Source: an uncultured Opitutaceae bacterium | GTDB lineage: Bacteria; Verrucomicrobiota; Verrucomicrobiia; Opitutales; Opitutaceae | Direction: 5' to 3' | DNA length: 17,839 nt | Assembly: GCA_937958045.1 (NCBI GenBank) | Contig: CALFXL010000012.1 | Span: 1-17,839, forward strand | Shown here: in pieces, positions 1 through 7,363 of the stretch | How positions within the stretch are numbered: the stretch's first letter is position 1 | Layout of the letters: each line of letters opens with the position of its first letter | Notes under the pieces: generated by a model | Databases searched by the model: none | What the model was told of the DNA's origin: nothing | Seen by the model: only the letters and a program-made list of their open reading frames with translations | Translations under genes and position numbers: made by a program

Positions 1-1441
1 GGATGCCGTTGGCGTCGATGTCGAACGTGACCTCGATCTGCGGCACACCGCGCGGCGCCGGCGGGATGCCGTCGAGCTTGAACGTGCCGAGCACCTTGTT
101 GTCGCGGGACATCGGGCGCTCGCCTTGAAGGACCACGATTTCCACGCCGGGCTGGTTATCAGCGTAGGTCGAGAAAATCTGCGTCTTCTTCGTCGGGATC
201 GTCGTGTTGCGCGGAATCATCGGCGTGGCGACGTTGCCGGCCGTTTCGATACCGAGCGTGAGCGGCGTCACGTCGAGGAGGAGCACGTCGCGAACATCGC
301 CCTTGAGCACGCCGCCTTGCACGGCAGCACCAATGGCGACGACTTCGTCGGGGTTCACACCTTGGTGCGGCGGTTTGCCACCGAGCGATTTCGCGAGCTC
401 GACGACTTTCGGCATGCGGGTCATGCCGCCGACGAGCACGAGCTCATCGATTTGCGAGGACGTCAGGTCCGCGTCCTTGAGGCAGTTCTTGAACGGAGGA
501 ATGCAGCGCTCAAAGAGGTTTTCGCAGATCTGCTCCATCTTCGCGCGAGACAGCGAAACATTCAGGTGCTTCGGACCGCTGGCGTCGGCCGTGATGAACG
601 GCAGGTTGATGTCGTAGGTCTGCGCGGACGAGAGCGCGATCTTGGCCTTTTCGGCCTCTTCCTTGAGGCGCTGGAGCGCCATCGGGTCGTTGCGGAGGTC
701 GATGCCGTTTTCTTTTTTGAAACCGTCGACGAGCCAGTTGATGAGAGCTTCGTCCCAATTGTCACCGCCCAGGTGCGTGTCGCCGTTGGTGGCTTTGACT
801 TCGAAAACGCCGTCGCCGATTTCGAGCACGGAGACGTCGAAGGTACCGCCGCCCAAGTCGAACACGGCGATCTTTTCGTCCTTCTTCTTATCGAGACCGT
901 ACGCGAGCGAAGCGGCAGTCGGCTCGTTGATGATACGCAGCACATCGAGACCGGCGATCTTGCCGGCGTCTTTGGTGGCCTGACGCTGAGCGTCGTTAAA
1001 ATAAGCGGGAACCGTGATAACGGCTTGGGTGACTTTTTCGCCGAGGTAGGCTTCCGCGTCGGCCTTCAGCTTGGCGAGGACAAAGGAGCTGATCTGTTGG
1101 GGAGCGAATTGCTCAACTTTGTCGCCGACCTGGGCTTCAATGTAAGCATCGCCATTTTTGCCTTCGACGACCTTGAAGGGGAAACTCGCCAGTTCCTTCT
1201 GGATTTCGGCGTATTTGCGACCAATCAGGCGCTTGGCCGAGAAAATGGTGTTGCGGGGGTTGGTCACTGCCTGGCGCTTGGCGGCCTGGCCGACGAGACG
1301 TTCGCCCGTCTTGGTAAAGGCAACCACCGACGGCGTCGTACGGGCACCCTCGGCATTGGGGATAACCACCGGCTCGCCGCCCTCCATGACGGCCATACAC
1401 GAGTTCGTAGTACCTAAATCGATTCCTAAAATGCGGCTCAT
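1..1441 (-). CDS. dnaK: DnaK (Hsp70) molecular chaperone, 3' end missing
   Basis: ATP-dependent cytoplasmic chaperone that binds exposed hydrophobic segments with DnaJ and GrpE. About 480 codons of a protein usually near 640 residues are present; the window edge removes the end of the substrate-binding domain and the lid. Reading from the ATG at 1441, the N-terminus is MSRILGIDLGTTNSCMAV (phosphate-1 loop). It is followed by RIINEPTAASLAYGLD, the phosphate-2 motif VFDLGGGTFDVS and the adenosine motif LVLVGGMTRMPKV. After the linker comes the start of the substrate domain (DVTPLTLGIETAG, then NTTIPTKK). The usual GGDDFD is GGDNWD here. No Shine-Dalgarno sequence is visible before the ATG. It is divergent from the LON-domain gene at 1705. 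I found no CIRCE operator in the leader, so HrcA control is not supported. The long plus-strand open frame across this gene is a shadow. Confidence 0.97.
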   Translation of the reverse strand, partial: MSRILGIDLGTTNSCMAVMEGGEPVVIPNAEGARTTPSVVAFTKTGERLVGQAAKRQAVTNPRNTIFSAKRLIGRKYAEIQKELASFPFKVVEGKNGDAYIEAQVGDKVEQFAPQQISSFVLAKLKADAEAYLGEKVTQAVITVPAYFNDAQRQATKDAGKIAGLDVLRIINEPTAASLAYGLDKKKDEKIAVFDLGGGTFDVSVLEIGDGVFEVKATNGDTHLGGDNWDEALINWLVDGFKKENGIDLRNDPMALQRLKEEAEKAKIALSSAQTYDINLPFITADASGPKHLNVSLSRAKMEQICENLFERCIPPFKNCLKDADLTSSQIDELVLVGGMTRMPKVVELAKSLGGKPPHQGVNPDEVVAIGAAVQGGVLKGDVRDVLLLDVTPLTLGIETAGNVATPMIPRNTTIPTKKTQIFSTYADNQPGVEIVVLQGERPMSRDNKVLGTFKLDGIPPAPRGVPQIEVTFDIDANGI

Positions 1442-1704
1442 GGCCCGTTTACAAGCAATGCATGTGCCCCTGTTCGCAGGACAATCGCTAGTTGTTGTTT
1501 TTTAATAACTTAAAATTTTACAAACGCTAAAACGCCTCCTTTCGTCGCCCTTAAAATGCGCCACTGTGTCACAACGTGCGACAGCGGCCCGAACGCTTTC
1601 CAACCGCTGTGACAGGCTGTGTCACACCCCCGCACGCACTAATAAATCGCCCGCTTCGCGCTGGTCCGTTGAATTGTCCCCTCCCCGGCCTACAGTGGAG
1701 CGCT
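1442..1704. promoter_or_regulatory. Divergent promoter region dnaK / LON-domain gene
   Basis: This 263-base gap separates divergent starts. It contains an AT-rich tract (about 1495-1530), the likely dnaK promoter zone on the minus strand, although I cannot fix -35/-10 boxes there. At 1609-1625 there is GTGACA-GGCTG-TGTCAC, with 6-base inverted arms, and TGTGTCAC occurs twice (1565-1572 and 1618-1625). ACAGCGG (1581-1587) and CCGCTGT (1604-1610) form another inverted pair. For the plus-strand gene a possible promoter is TTGAAT (1669-1674), a 16-base spacer and TACAGT (1691-1696), which would give a very short leader. These are operator-like by symmetry only. Confidence 0.4.
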
Positions 1705-2388
1705 ATGGAAATGGAAATCGTGCTTCCCGCCGAAATTGCGGTCATGACGCTGCCCAAGGTGGCGTTTTTTCCGCAGGCGCTCATGCCGCTCCATATTTTT
1801 GAGCCTCGCTACCGCCAGATGCTCAAAGAGTCCTTGGCGACGCACCGCCTCTTCGCCGTCGCCGGTCTCGATCAGCGCCGCGCCGCCGATTCCGCCTACT
1901 TCGAGCCGCCGCATCCCGTCGCGACCGTCGGCATCGTTCGCGCCTGCCAAAAGGCCGAAAACGGCACCTCGAACCTTCTGCTCCAAGGCCTCGCCCGTGT
2001 CCGGCTTACCGAGATCGTTCGCGAACATCCGTTTCGCCTCGCGCGCATCCAAGCCCTGGCCAGCGAACCGGGCGCCGGCGAAAAAGAAAACCTCCGTCTC
2101 CGCACCACCCTCGCCCACCTCATTGCCACCAAACAACGTCTCGGCGGCGCCGTCCCGACCGACTTCGCGCAATTCCTCAAAACCGTGAGCGATCCCGAGA
2201 CGTTTGTGGATCTCGCCGCGTTCAGTCTCTGCGAAGACGCCGCGCTCAAGCAACGTCTGCTCGAAACGCTCGACGTGCATGCGCGCCTGCAACTTTTCGC
2301 CGATCGCATGCGCACCGATATCGAAACGCTCAAACTTCGCCGAAAGCTCCAAGGTCGCCTCGACGACGATCACATCGGACACAATTGA
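1705..2388 (+). CDS. LON peptidase substrate-binding domain protein (no protease domain)
   Basis: A 227-residue protein made essentially of the LON N-terminal (PUA-like) substrate-binding domain. The recognisable core is LPKVAFFPQALMPLHIFEPRYRQML near residues 15-40 (shown by VAFFP and PLHIFEPRYRQML). It is followed by the strand pattern VATVGIVRACQKAENG and LLLQGLARVRLTEI of the family. There is no AAA+ ATPase module and no Ser-Lys protease domain, so it is not Lon itself. Stand-alone proteins of this family are common and mostly uncharacterised; a role in substrate recognition or proteostasis is inferred. The ATG at 1705 is chosen because GGAG lies four bases upstream and the conserved LPxxxFFP block begins shortly after. 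The C-terminus is charged (RRKLQGRLDDDH). Being divergent from dnaK fits a stress role but does not prove one. Confidence 0.85.
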   Translation: MEMEIVLPAEIAVMTLPKVAFFPQALMPLHIFEPRYRQMLKESLATHRLFAVAGLDQRRAADSAYFEPPHPVATVGIVRACQKAENGTSNLLLQGLARVRLTEIVREHPFRLARIQALASEPGAGEKENLRLRTTLAHLIATKQRLGGAVPTDFAQFLKTVSDPETFVDLAAFSLCEDAALKQRLLETLDVHARLQLFADRMRTDIETLKLRRKLQGRLDDDHIGHN

Positions 2389-2468
2389 GCCGCCAATCGT
2401 CGCGCGCTCGCCTCCTCTTCGGCCCCGCGTTTCTCCACGTCCACGATCGATCTTCCGTCGCACAAACA

Positions 2469-2501
2469 AAAAATCCGCCGCGAAAAACATGGCGGATTTT
2501 T
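2469..2501. terminator. Hairpin terminator between the LON-domain gene and tRNA-Thr, probably bidirectional
   Basis: An 11-base perfect stem, AAAAATCCGCC (2469-2479) with GGCGGATTTTT (2491-2501), encloses an 11-base loop. On the minus strand the stem ends in a T-rich run and lies just after the tRNA-Thr 3' end. On the plus strand it also ends in a T run, about 80 bases after the LON-domain stop. It can therefore serve both convergent transcripts. Confidence 0.8.
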
Positions 2502-2507
2502 GAAAAC

Positions 2508-2582
2508 TGGAGCCGAAGGCCGGGATTGAACCGGCGACCCGCGGTTTACGATACCGCTGCTCTACCACTGAGCTACTCCGGC
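2508..2582 (-). tRNA. tRNA-Thr (anticodon CGU), CCA encoded
   Basis: Read on the minus strand, the acceptor arm GCCGGAG pairs with CTTCGGC (one G-T wobble). The D arm is AGCTC...GAGC, the anticodon stem GCGGT/ACCGC encloses the loop ATCGTAA, and the T arm CCGG-TTCAATC-CCGG is canonical. In the loop, U33 is followed by CGU, which reads ACG (Thr). The discriminator is U (complement of 2511), and CCA is encoded (2508-2510). The length is 75 bases with CCA. It is followed by a strong hairpin terminator. It lies 78 bases from queA on the opposite strand. Confidence 0.96.
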
Positions 2583-2660
2583 AAGAGAGAATTGCGGAAG
2601 AAACTCGCCCTGCCCGTCGGGGCAAGCCTCAAATCGGCCTCTTCATTTCCTTTTTGTTCC

Positions 2661-3740
2661 GTGCCGCTGCCCACCGATCTCTTCGACTACGACCTTCCCG
2701 CGCATCTCATCGCCCAAACGCCTGCCGCGCGCCGCGATGCGTCGCGCCTGCTCGTGGTCGATCGCACCAACCACTCGCTCGCGCATCATCATTTTCGCGA
2801 TCTGCCGCGCTTCCTGCAAAGCGGCGACATCCTCTTCCGCAACAACGCCGCCGTGCTCCCCGCGCGCCTCTACGCACAACGTCCCACCGGCGGCGCCGTC
2901 GAATGTTTTCTCACCCGTCCCGATCCTGCGCATGGGGAAAACACGTGGTGGTGTCTTGTCCGTCCGGGAAAAAAACTGCCCGTCGGCGCCACGTTTGCGC
3001 ACGGCGACGCTTTTCGCGGTGAAGTGCTCGCCAAAGATGCCGAGGGCGGCGCGCTCGTGCGTTTTCAAATTCCCTCCGGCGAATCCGTCACCGCGCTCGC
3101 CAATCGCCTCGGCGAAGTGCCGCTGCCGCCCTACATCGAGCGACAGGATCCCGCCGCGCGGCGTGCGCAAGATCTCGAGCGCTACCAGACCGTTTACGCC
3201 AATCGCGATCGTCAGGTCGCGGTGGCCGCGCCCACCGCCGGACTCCATTTCACGCCGGAGTTGCTCCACGAACTCGGCGCAAACGGCGTTCGCTCCGCCG
3301 ATGTCACGCTTCACGTCGGCCTCGGCACCTTCAAACCGATCATGACCGACACGGTGGAGGAACACGCGATCCACCGCGAAGTGTATGAGATGCCCGCCGC
3401 CACGCAGGCCACGCTCTTTTCTCCGGCCGGTCGCCGTATTGCCGTGGGCACTACAAGCGTGCGCACGATCGAAGATTTTCTCGAACGCCACTCCGCACCG
3501 CTCGCGCAGCCGTTTCTCGCCGAGGCCGGCATCTTTATTTATCCGCCGCGCACATTCCGCGGAGTCGATGCGCTCATCACCAACTTCCATCAACCGCGTT
3601 CGACGCTGCTCTGCCTGGTCTCTGCATTCCTCACGCCCGGATCGACCGACGGCATCGCGTGGTTGAAAGACATCTACGCCGAAGCGATCGCGCAGGAATA
3701 CCGCTTCTTCAGTTACGGCGACGCGATGCTGATTCTATAA
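2661..3740 (+). CDS. queA: S-adenosylmethionine:tRNA ribosyltransferase-isomerase
   Basis: QueA transfers and isomerises the ribosyl moiety of SAM onto 7-aminomethyl-7-deazaguanine at position 34 of tRNAs with GUN anticodons, making epoxyqueuosine. The 359-residue length is usual for the family. The start is placed at GTG 2661, giving (M)PLPTDLFDYDLPAHLIAQ, which matches the family N-terminus; the frame stays open upstream through the tRNA and is not coding there. Hallmarks are LIAQTPAARRDASRLLV, GEVPLPPYIER, RYQTVYA, VAAPTAGLHFT, VTLHVGLGTFKP, ALITNFHQPRSTLL and the C-terminal YRFFSYGDAMLIL. No Shine-Dalgarno sequence is apparent. The orphan gene at 3752 begins 11 bases after the stop and may be co-transcribed. 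No other queuosine gene (tgt, queC-F) is in the window. Confidence 0.96.
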   Translation: MPLPTDLFDYDLPAHLIAQTPAARRDASRLLVVDRTNHSLAHHHFRDLPRFLQSGDILFRNNAAVLPARLYAQRPTGGAVECFLTRPDPAHGENTWWCLVRPGKKLPVGATFAHGDAFRGEVLAKDAEGGALVRFQIPSGESVTALANRLGEVPLPPYIERQDPAARRAQDLERYQTVYANRDRQVAVAAPTAGLHFTPELLHELGANGVRSADVTLHVGLGTFKPIMTDTVEEHAIHREVYEMPAATQATLFSPAGRRIAVGTTSVRTIEDFLERHSAPLAQPFLAEAGIFIYPPRTFRGVDALITNFHQPRSTLLCLVSAFLTPGSTDGIAWLKDIYAEAIAQEYRFFSYGDAMLIL

Positions 3741-3751
3741 CCCCTTTGCTC

Positions 3752-4759
3752 ATGAACCCCAAAGATAGTATCAAATATCAAATCGACCAACTCCCGCCCC
3801 ACGGAGTCCACGCAATCGACAAATGGTTAACCGATTGGGATCGCTTGGAGAAAGACCTCAAAGACTGCTTCGTCATTATGCCGTTCTCGGCGACTAAAGA
3901 CTATCGAAACGAGGCTTACTGGACCCATTTCTTCTTTAATTTTCTGACACCTGCGTTAGAGCGGCACGGCTACCGCCCCCGTAGATCAGAGGCGAACGGC
4001 AACAACCTAATCCGCGGCATCATGGATGACTTGGTTTGCTCTCATCTCGTCATTGCCGTTCTAACCGATTTCAATCCGAACGTCTGGTACGAACTCGGAG
4101 TCCGCCACAGTCATCGGTCAGGGACGATCATGCTTTGTGAGGAAGACCAGATCAAAACGCTGCCCGCCGACCTAAAAAACCAAGGTATACTTTGTTACGG
4201 CCAGGAACTAAATGTCTCTACATTAAGCGACGCTTTAATCCATTTTCTCGGTCGAGCTCGTGAAGAAGAAAGCGACAGCCCGATAAGCGACTTCCTCGCA
4301 CCAGGTATGGCATTCTGTATCAACCGCGCCATTGGGGGAAGGCACGAGGCTATACAACTTATCAGGAGATACAAAAACTTGGGCCATTCCGAAGAGGAAA
4401 TATTATCCAAGCTTCGGACGCTGGAGGAAAGTTGGCGTGGTCGGAAGAAGGAGCTCCAACTCTCCGTGGTTCATACGGGAGAGAGAAGCAATCCTGTTAT
4501 AGTTCACCGAGCGCACCCTTATCCTGAAAACGCTGAAGCTGGGTGGAAAGATTATGTTATGCGCTCTGAAGATAAAAAAACACCGGGCCAGGCGTCCTCG
4601 AAGTCACTCTACAAACACATGCTTGCAGCAAGGCGTGGCATTCAGATCGCAGCCATCGAAGGTCTGCCAGGCAGGTTGAGCGCTATAGCATTCGAGACTT
4701 ATGGCGATTGGCTGATCGTGGCGGAATCGCACATCCAAACGACCGAGCTACGCAGCTAG
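3752..4759 (+). CDS. Orphan protein with N-terminal nucleoside-deoxyribosyltransferase/TIR-like domain
   Basis: A 335-residue protein from the ATG at 3752. Residues about 38-165 look like the Rossmann-like fold shared by nucleoside 2-deoxyribosyltransferases and TIR/SLOG-type nucleotide-processing domains. Visible motifs are CFVIMPFS (39-46), a Glu in RRSEANG (80), NLIRGIMDDLVCSHLVIAVLTDF (within 85-107) and NPNVWYELG (108-116). By family analogy the YELG glutamate (residue 114) would be the catalytic or nucleophilic residue. Residues 170-335 are hydrophilic and I do not recognise them. There is no signal peptide or membrane segment, so it is probably cytoplasmic. Domains with FVIMPF...NPNVWYELG occur widely in predicted immune or stress effectors acting on nucleotides, often NAD, but no partner gene (nucleotidyltransferase, sensor, ATPase) is adjacent here. 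Codon use is clearly more AT-rich than its neighbours, suggesting transfer. The function is unknown. Confidence 0.75.
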   Translation: MNPKDSIKYQIDQLPPHGVHAIDKWLTDWDRLEKDLKDCFVIMPFSATKDYRNEAYWTHFFFNFLTPALERHGYRPRRSEANGNNLIRGIMDDLVCSHLVIAVLTDFNPNVWYELGVRHSHRSGTIMLCEEDQIKTLPADLKNQGILCYGQELNVSTLSDALIHFLGRAREEESDSPISDFLAPGMAFCINRAIGGRHEAIQLIRRYKNLGHSEEEILSKLRTLEESWRGRKKELQLSVVHTGERSNPVIVHRAHPYPENAEAGWKDYVMRSEDKKTPGQASSKSLYKHMLAARRGIQIAAIEGLPGRLSAIAFETYGDWLIVAESHIQTTELRS

Positions 4760-6522
4760 AATAAAAAATACCGCTGCGCCATCGGCAGCACTTTCACGGG
4801 TTCACAGGTGAGATGCACGCCGTCAGCTTTGACCGTGTAGGTCTCGGGATCGACTTCAATGCGCGGCATCGCGTCGTTGTGAAGCATATCGCGTTTTCCG
4901 ATTTGGCGGCAGTTGCGCACGGGCTCGAGACGACGTTTGAGGCCGAGTTCCTTCACGCGACCTTCGCGCAGCGAGGCTTCGCTCACAAACGTGATGTTGG
5001 TCGAAGCAAGTGCGCGTCCGGCTGCACCAAACTGCGGACGATAAAACGTCGGCTGCGGCGTCGGGATGGACGCATTCGGATCGCCCATGTTGGCCCACGC
5101 GATGAAGCCGCCCTTCAAGACGAGCTCCGGTTTCACGCCGAAGAGCGCGGGCTTGAAGATCACGAGGTCGGCGATTTTTCCCGGTTCGATCGAACCAACA
5201 ACATGACTGATGCCGTGCGCGATCGCGGGATTGATCGTGTATTTGGCGATGTAACGCAGCGCGCGGAAATTATCCGCCGCGGGATGCGCGGGCGAGGTCA
5301 GCGCGCCAAACTGCGTCTTCATTTTGTGCGCCGTTTGCCACGTGCGCATGATCACTTCGCCGATGCGCCCCATCGCCTGCGAGTCGGACGACATCATCGA
5401 AATCGCGCCCAGATCGTGCAGGCGATCCTCCGCCGCAATCGTCTCGGGACGAATGCGCGATTCGGCGAATGACACGTCTTCGGGAATCTTCGAATCGAGG
5501 TGATGACAGACCATGAGCATGTCGAGATGCTCATCGATCGTGTTCACCGTGTAGGGACGCGTGGGATTGGTGGATGACGGCAACACGTTGGCTTCGCCGC
5601 ACACGCGGATGATGTCCGGCGCGTGGCCGCCGCCCGCGCCTTCCGAGTGAAAGGTGTGAATCGTGCGTCCCTTGAAAGCCTTCAACGTCTCTTCGACAAA
5701 ACCCGCTTCGTTGAGCGTGTCGGTGTGGATGGCGACTTGAACATCGAGTTCGTCCGCGACGCCGAGACACGTATCGATCGCAGCCGGCGTGGTGCCCCAG
5801 TCTTCGTGCAGCTTTAGTCCGATCGCACCGGCGATGACCTGCTCGCGCAACGGCTGCGGCGTCGCGCAGTTTCCTTTGCCAAGGAAACCGAGGTTCATCG
5901 GATACGACTCCGCCGCTTCGAGCATGCGATGGATGTTCCATTCGCCCGGCGTGCACGTCGTCGCGTACGTGCCATGCGCCGGTCCGGTGCCGCCGCCGAG
6001 CATCGTCGTGATGCCGGAGCTGATCGCCTCGTCGATCTGTTGCGGGCAGATGAAATGGATGTGGGTGTCGATGCCGCCGGCGGTGACGATGCAACCTTCG
6101 CCCGCGATGACCTCCGTCGCGGCGCCGACGATCATGGGATTCTTTTTGTTGGTCCGCGGATCGACAAACACCGAACCGAGTCCGCTCTGAATACCGGGAT
6201 TTCCGCCGTGTCCGATGCCCACGATCAACCCGTGTTTAATTCCGATATCGGCTTTGATCACACCGAGCACGGGATCGATGATCAACGCGTTGGTGATGAT
6301 CAAATCGAGCGCCTCGGCGTCGAGCGCGGTGGAGGATTGTCCCATGCCATCGCGGATGACTTTGCCGCCGCCGAATTTGATCTCGTTGCCGTAACCGCCG
6401 CCTTCGGCGATCAGATCGCGCTCAACCTGAACAAACAATTCTGTATCAGCCAGACGGATACGATCGCCCGTGGTGGGACCAAACATCTCGGCGTATTGGC
6501 GGCGGGAGAGTTTCAAGGGCAT
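4756..6522 (-). CDS. ureC: Urease subunit alpha (catalytic)
   Basis: Catalytic nickel subunit hydrolysing urea to ammonia and carbamate in the cytoplasm. At 588 residues it is about 20 longer than the well-studied Klebsiella protein. All active-site residues are visible: the HIH nickel ligands (154, 156), the lysine to be carbamylated in GLKLHEDWG (237), His in AIHTDTLNEAG (266), His in FHSEGAGGGHAPD (292), the flap Cys-His in MVCHHLD (339-340) and the Asp ligand in MSSDSQAMGR (380). The offset from Klebsiella numbering (134/136/217/246/272/320/360) is 20 throughout, so the extra residues all lie before the first ligand. They are mainly in the loop after GGNPGIQ (about 107-132). It is last of the ureABC genes and overlaps the convergent orphan gene by four bases. 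No accessory ureDEFG genes follow. Confidence 0.98.
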   Translation of the reverse strand: MPLKLSRRQYAEMFGPTTGDRIRLADTELFVQVERDLIAEGGGYGNEIKFGGGKVIRDGMGQSSTALDAEALDLIITNALIIDPVLGVIKADIGIKHGLIVGIGHGGNPGIQSGLGSVFVDPRTNKKNPMIVGAATEVIAGEGCIVTAGGIDTHIHFICPQQIDEAISSGITTMLGGGTGPAHGTYATTCTPGEWNIHRMLEAAESYPMNLGFLGKGNCATPQPLREQVIAGAIGLKLHEDWGTTPAAIDTCLGVADELDVQVAIHTDTLNEAGFVEETLKAFKGRTIHTFHSEGAGGGHAPDIIRVCGEANVLPSSTNPTRPYTVNTIDEHLDMLMVCHHLDSKIPEDVSFAESRIRPETIAAEDRLHDLGAISMMSSDSQAMGRIGEVIMRTWQTAHKMKTQFGALTSPAHPAADNFRALRYIAKYTINPAIAHGISHVVGSIEPGKIADLVIFKPALFGVKPELVLKGGFIAWANMGDPNASIPTPQPTFYRPQFGAAGRALASTNITFVSEASLREGRVKELGLKRRLEPVRNCRQIGKRDMLHNDAMPRIEVDPETYTVKADGVHLTCEPVKVLPMAQRYFLF

Positions 6523-6540
6523 GGGATATGGTTTTTTATT

Positions 6541-6611
6541 TTAACCACAGAGACACAAAGGACACGGAGTTCAGAAACGAGCGCTCTGCGTCTCGGGGGT
6601 TCATTCGGTTC
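6541..6611. repeat. Degenerate TTAACCACAGAG-type intergenic repeat, ureC-ureB spacer (copy 1)
   Basis: The spacer between ureB and ureC starts with TTAACCACAGAGACACAAAG followed by GACACGGAG, then CTCTGCGTCTC in the opposite sense. It ends with TTCATTCGGTTC (6600-6611). The same 12-mer occurs in the second copy at 7415-7426. The right edge overlaps the ureB stop codon (TGA, complement of 6610-6612). CACAGAG-rich elements of this kind are dispersed in several bacterial phyla; membership of a defined family is inferred. Confidence 0.65.
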
Positions 6612-6921
6612 AAAGTTTGCCGTTCACCTTGGCGTTGAGTCCCCAGACTTCGCGCGAACCGGCGAGCGCGACGAGCGTGACCGTCTTTTTGTCGCCGGCT
6701 TCGAAACGAACCGCGGTGCCCGCCGGAATGTTGAGGCGAAAACCGCGACAGGCTTCGCGATCGAAGATCAGCGCTTCGTTGACCTCGTAGAAATGAAAGT
6801 GCGAACCGACCTGGATCGGACGATCGCCGATATTGGAGACTTCGATGGTTTTCGTTTCGAGGTCCACATTGGCCTCAAGCGGCGCCGCATCGGCAGCGGT
6901 GATAATTTCTCCGGGGATCAT
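6610..6921 (-). CDS. ureB: Urease subunit beta
   Basis: Structural urease subunit packing against UreA and UreC. It has 103 residues from the ATG at 6921, giving MIPGEIITAADAAPLEANVD, the standard UreB N-terminus. The frame extends upstream to a TTG at 6945, but that would add eight residues (shown by IISHLLP) that are not part of the family. Typical blocks are VSNIGDRPIQVGSHFHFYEVN, FDREACRGFRLNIPAGTAVRFE and the C-terminal TVTLVALAGSREVWGLN. There is no obvious ribosome-binding site. It lies between ureA and ureC but is separated from both by about 90-125-base repeat-bearing spacers, rather than by the tight overlaps seen in many urease operons. Confidence 0.97.
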   Translation of the reverse strand: MIPGEIITAADAAPLEANVDLETKTIEVSNIGDRPIQVGSHFHFYEVNEALIFDREACRGFRLNIPAGTAVRFEAGDKKTVTLVALAGSREVWGLNAKVNGKL

Positions 6922-6936
6922 GGGAAGCAGATGGGA

Positions 6937-7035
6937 AATGATCAATGACCAGTGCCCAATGACGATTGGGTCGCGTCGTTTATCGCAGGATGTCGCCGCT
7001 CATTGGCCATCGGTTATTCGTCATGGGTCATTCCG
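6937..7035. repeat. Degenerate CAATGACC-type inverted-repeat element, ureB-ureA spacer
   Basis: The left part carries ATGATCAATGACCAGTGCCC and AATGACGA (6940-6964). The right part, read on the other strand, has GGAATGACCCATGACGAATA followed by GATGGCCAATGAG (7000-7034). The spacer is therefore a loose inverted pair of ATGACC/CAATGA words. The same word set recurs in the urtC-urtB spacer (10261-10408). No ORF is credible here. Confidence 0.6.
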
Positions 7036-7047
7036 ATGAAGCGCCGC

Positions 7048-7350
7048 TCATCGGATCGGGTTATGAACGGTGACGAGTTTCGTGCCGTCGGGAAACGTGG
7101 CCTCCACTTGCACATCGTGGATCATTTCAGGCACGCCTTCCATCACGTCGGCGCGCGTCAACAACGTGGTGCCGTAACTCATGAGCTCGGCCACGGATTT
7201 TCCATCGCGAGCGCCTTCCATGATTTCGTACGTGATGATCGCGATGGCCTCGGGATAGTTGAGCTTGAGACCGCGCGCCTGGCGGCGACGGGCAAGATCG
7301 GCCGCGGTGACGACCAGCAGTTTTTCGCGTTCGCGGGGCGTGAGATGCAT
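7048..7350 (-). CDS. ureA: Urease subunit gamma
   Basis: A 100-residue structural subunit of urease. It starts MHLTPREREKLLVVTAADLA and carries the family blocks RRRQARGLKLNYPEAIAIIT, EIMEGARDGKSVAELM and GVPEMIHDVQVEATFPDGTKLVTVHNPI. The length equals the usual length of free-standing UreA, so it is not a UreA-UreB fusion of the Helicobacter type. The ATG at 7350 is the only sensible start. No purine-rich ribosome-binding site is seen upstream. It is the first urease gene in transcription order, about 110 bases after urtE across a repeat element. Confidence 0.97.
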   Translation of the reverse strand: MHLTPREREKLLVVTAADLARRRQARGLKLNYPEAIAIITYEIMEGARDGKSVAELMSYGTTLLTRADVMEGVPEMIHDVQVEATFPDGTKLVTVHNPIR

Positions 7351-7363
7351 GGCGGGAGATTAG

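Noticed and set aside
125..1417. Long plus-strand open frame (430 codons) across the dnaK region.
   Set aside because: It is antisense to dnaK, whose motifs are unmistakable on the minus strand. High GC and codon bias create long shadow frames.
1442..1704. CIRCE/HrcA operator upstream of dnaK.
   Set aside because: No TTAGCACTC-N9-GAGTGCTAA or near match is present on either strand.
1690..2625. Minus-strand open frame of 311 codons over the LON-domain gene and the tRNA.
   Set aside because: It runs through the tRNA-Thr and the terminator hairpin and is antisense to a recognisable protein.
2385..2660. Upstream extension of queA through the open frame starting at 2385.
   Set aside because: It reads through the tRNA gene and hairpin; QueA homology starts at the GTG at 2661.
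2643..3593. Minus-strand open frame of 316 codons opposite queA.
   Set aside because: Shadow of queA; no family features in the translation.
5929..6948. Plus-strand open frame of 339 codons opposite ureC and ureB.
   Set aside because: Antisense to two clear urease genes and crosses the repeat spacer between them.
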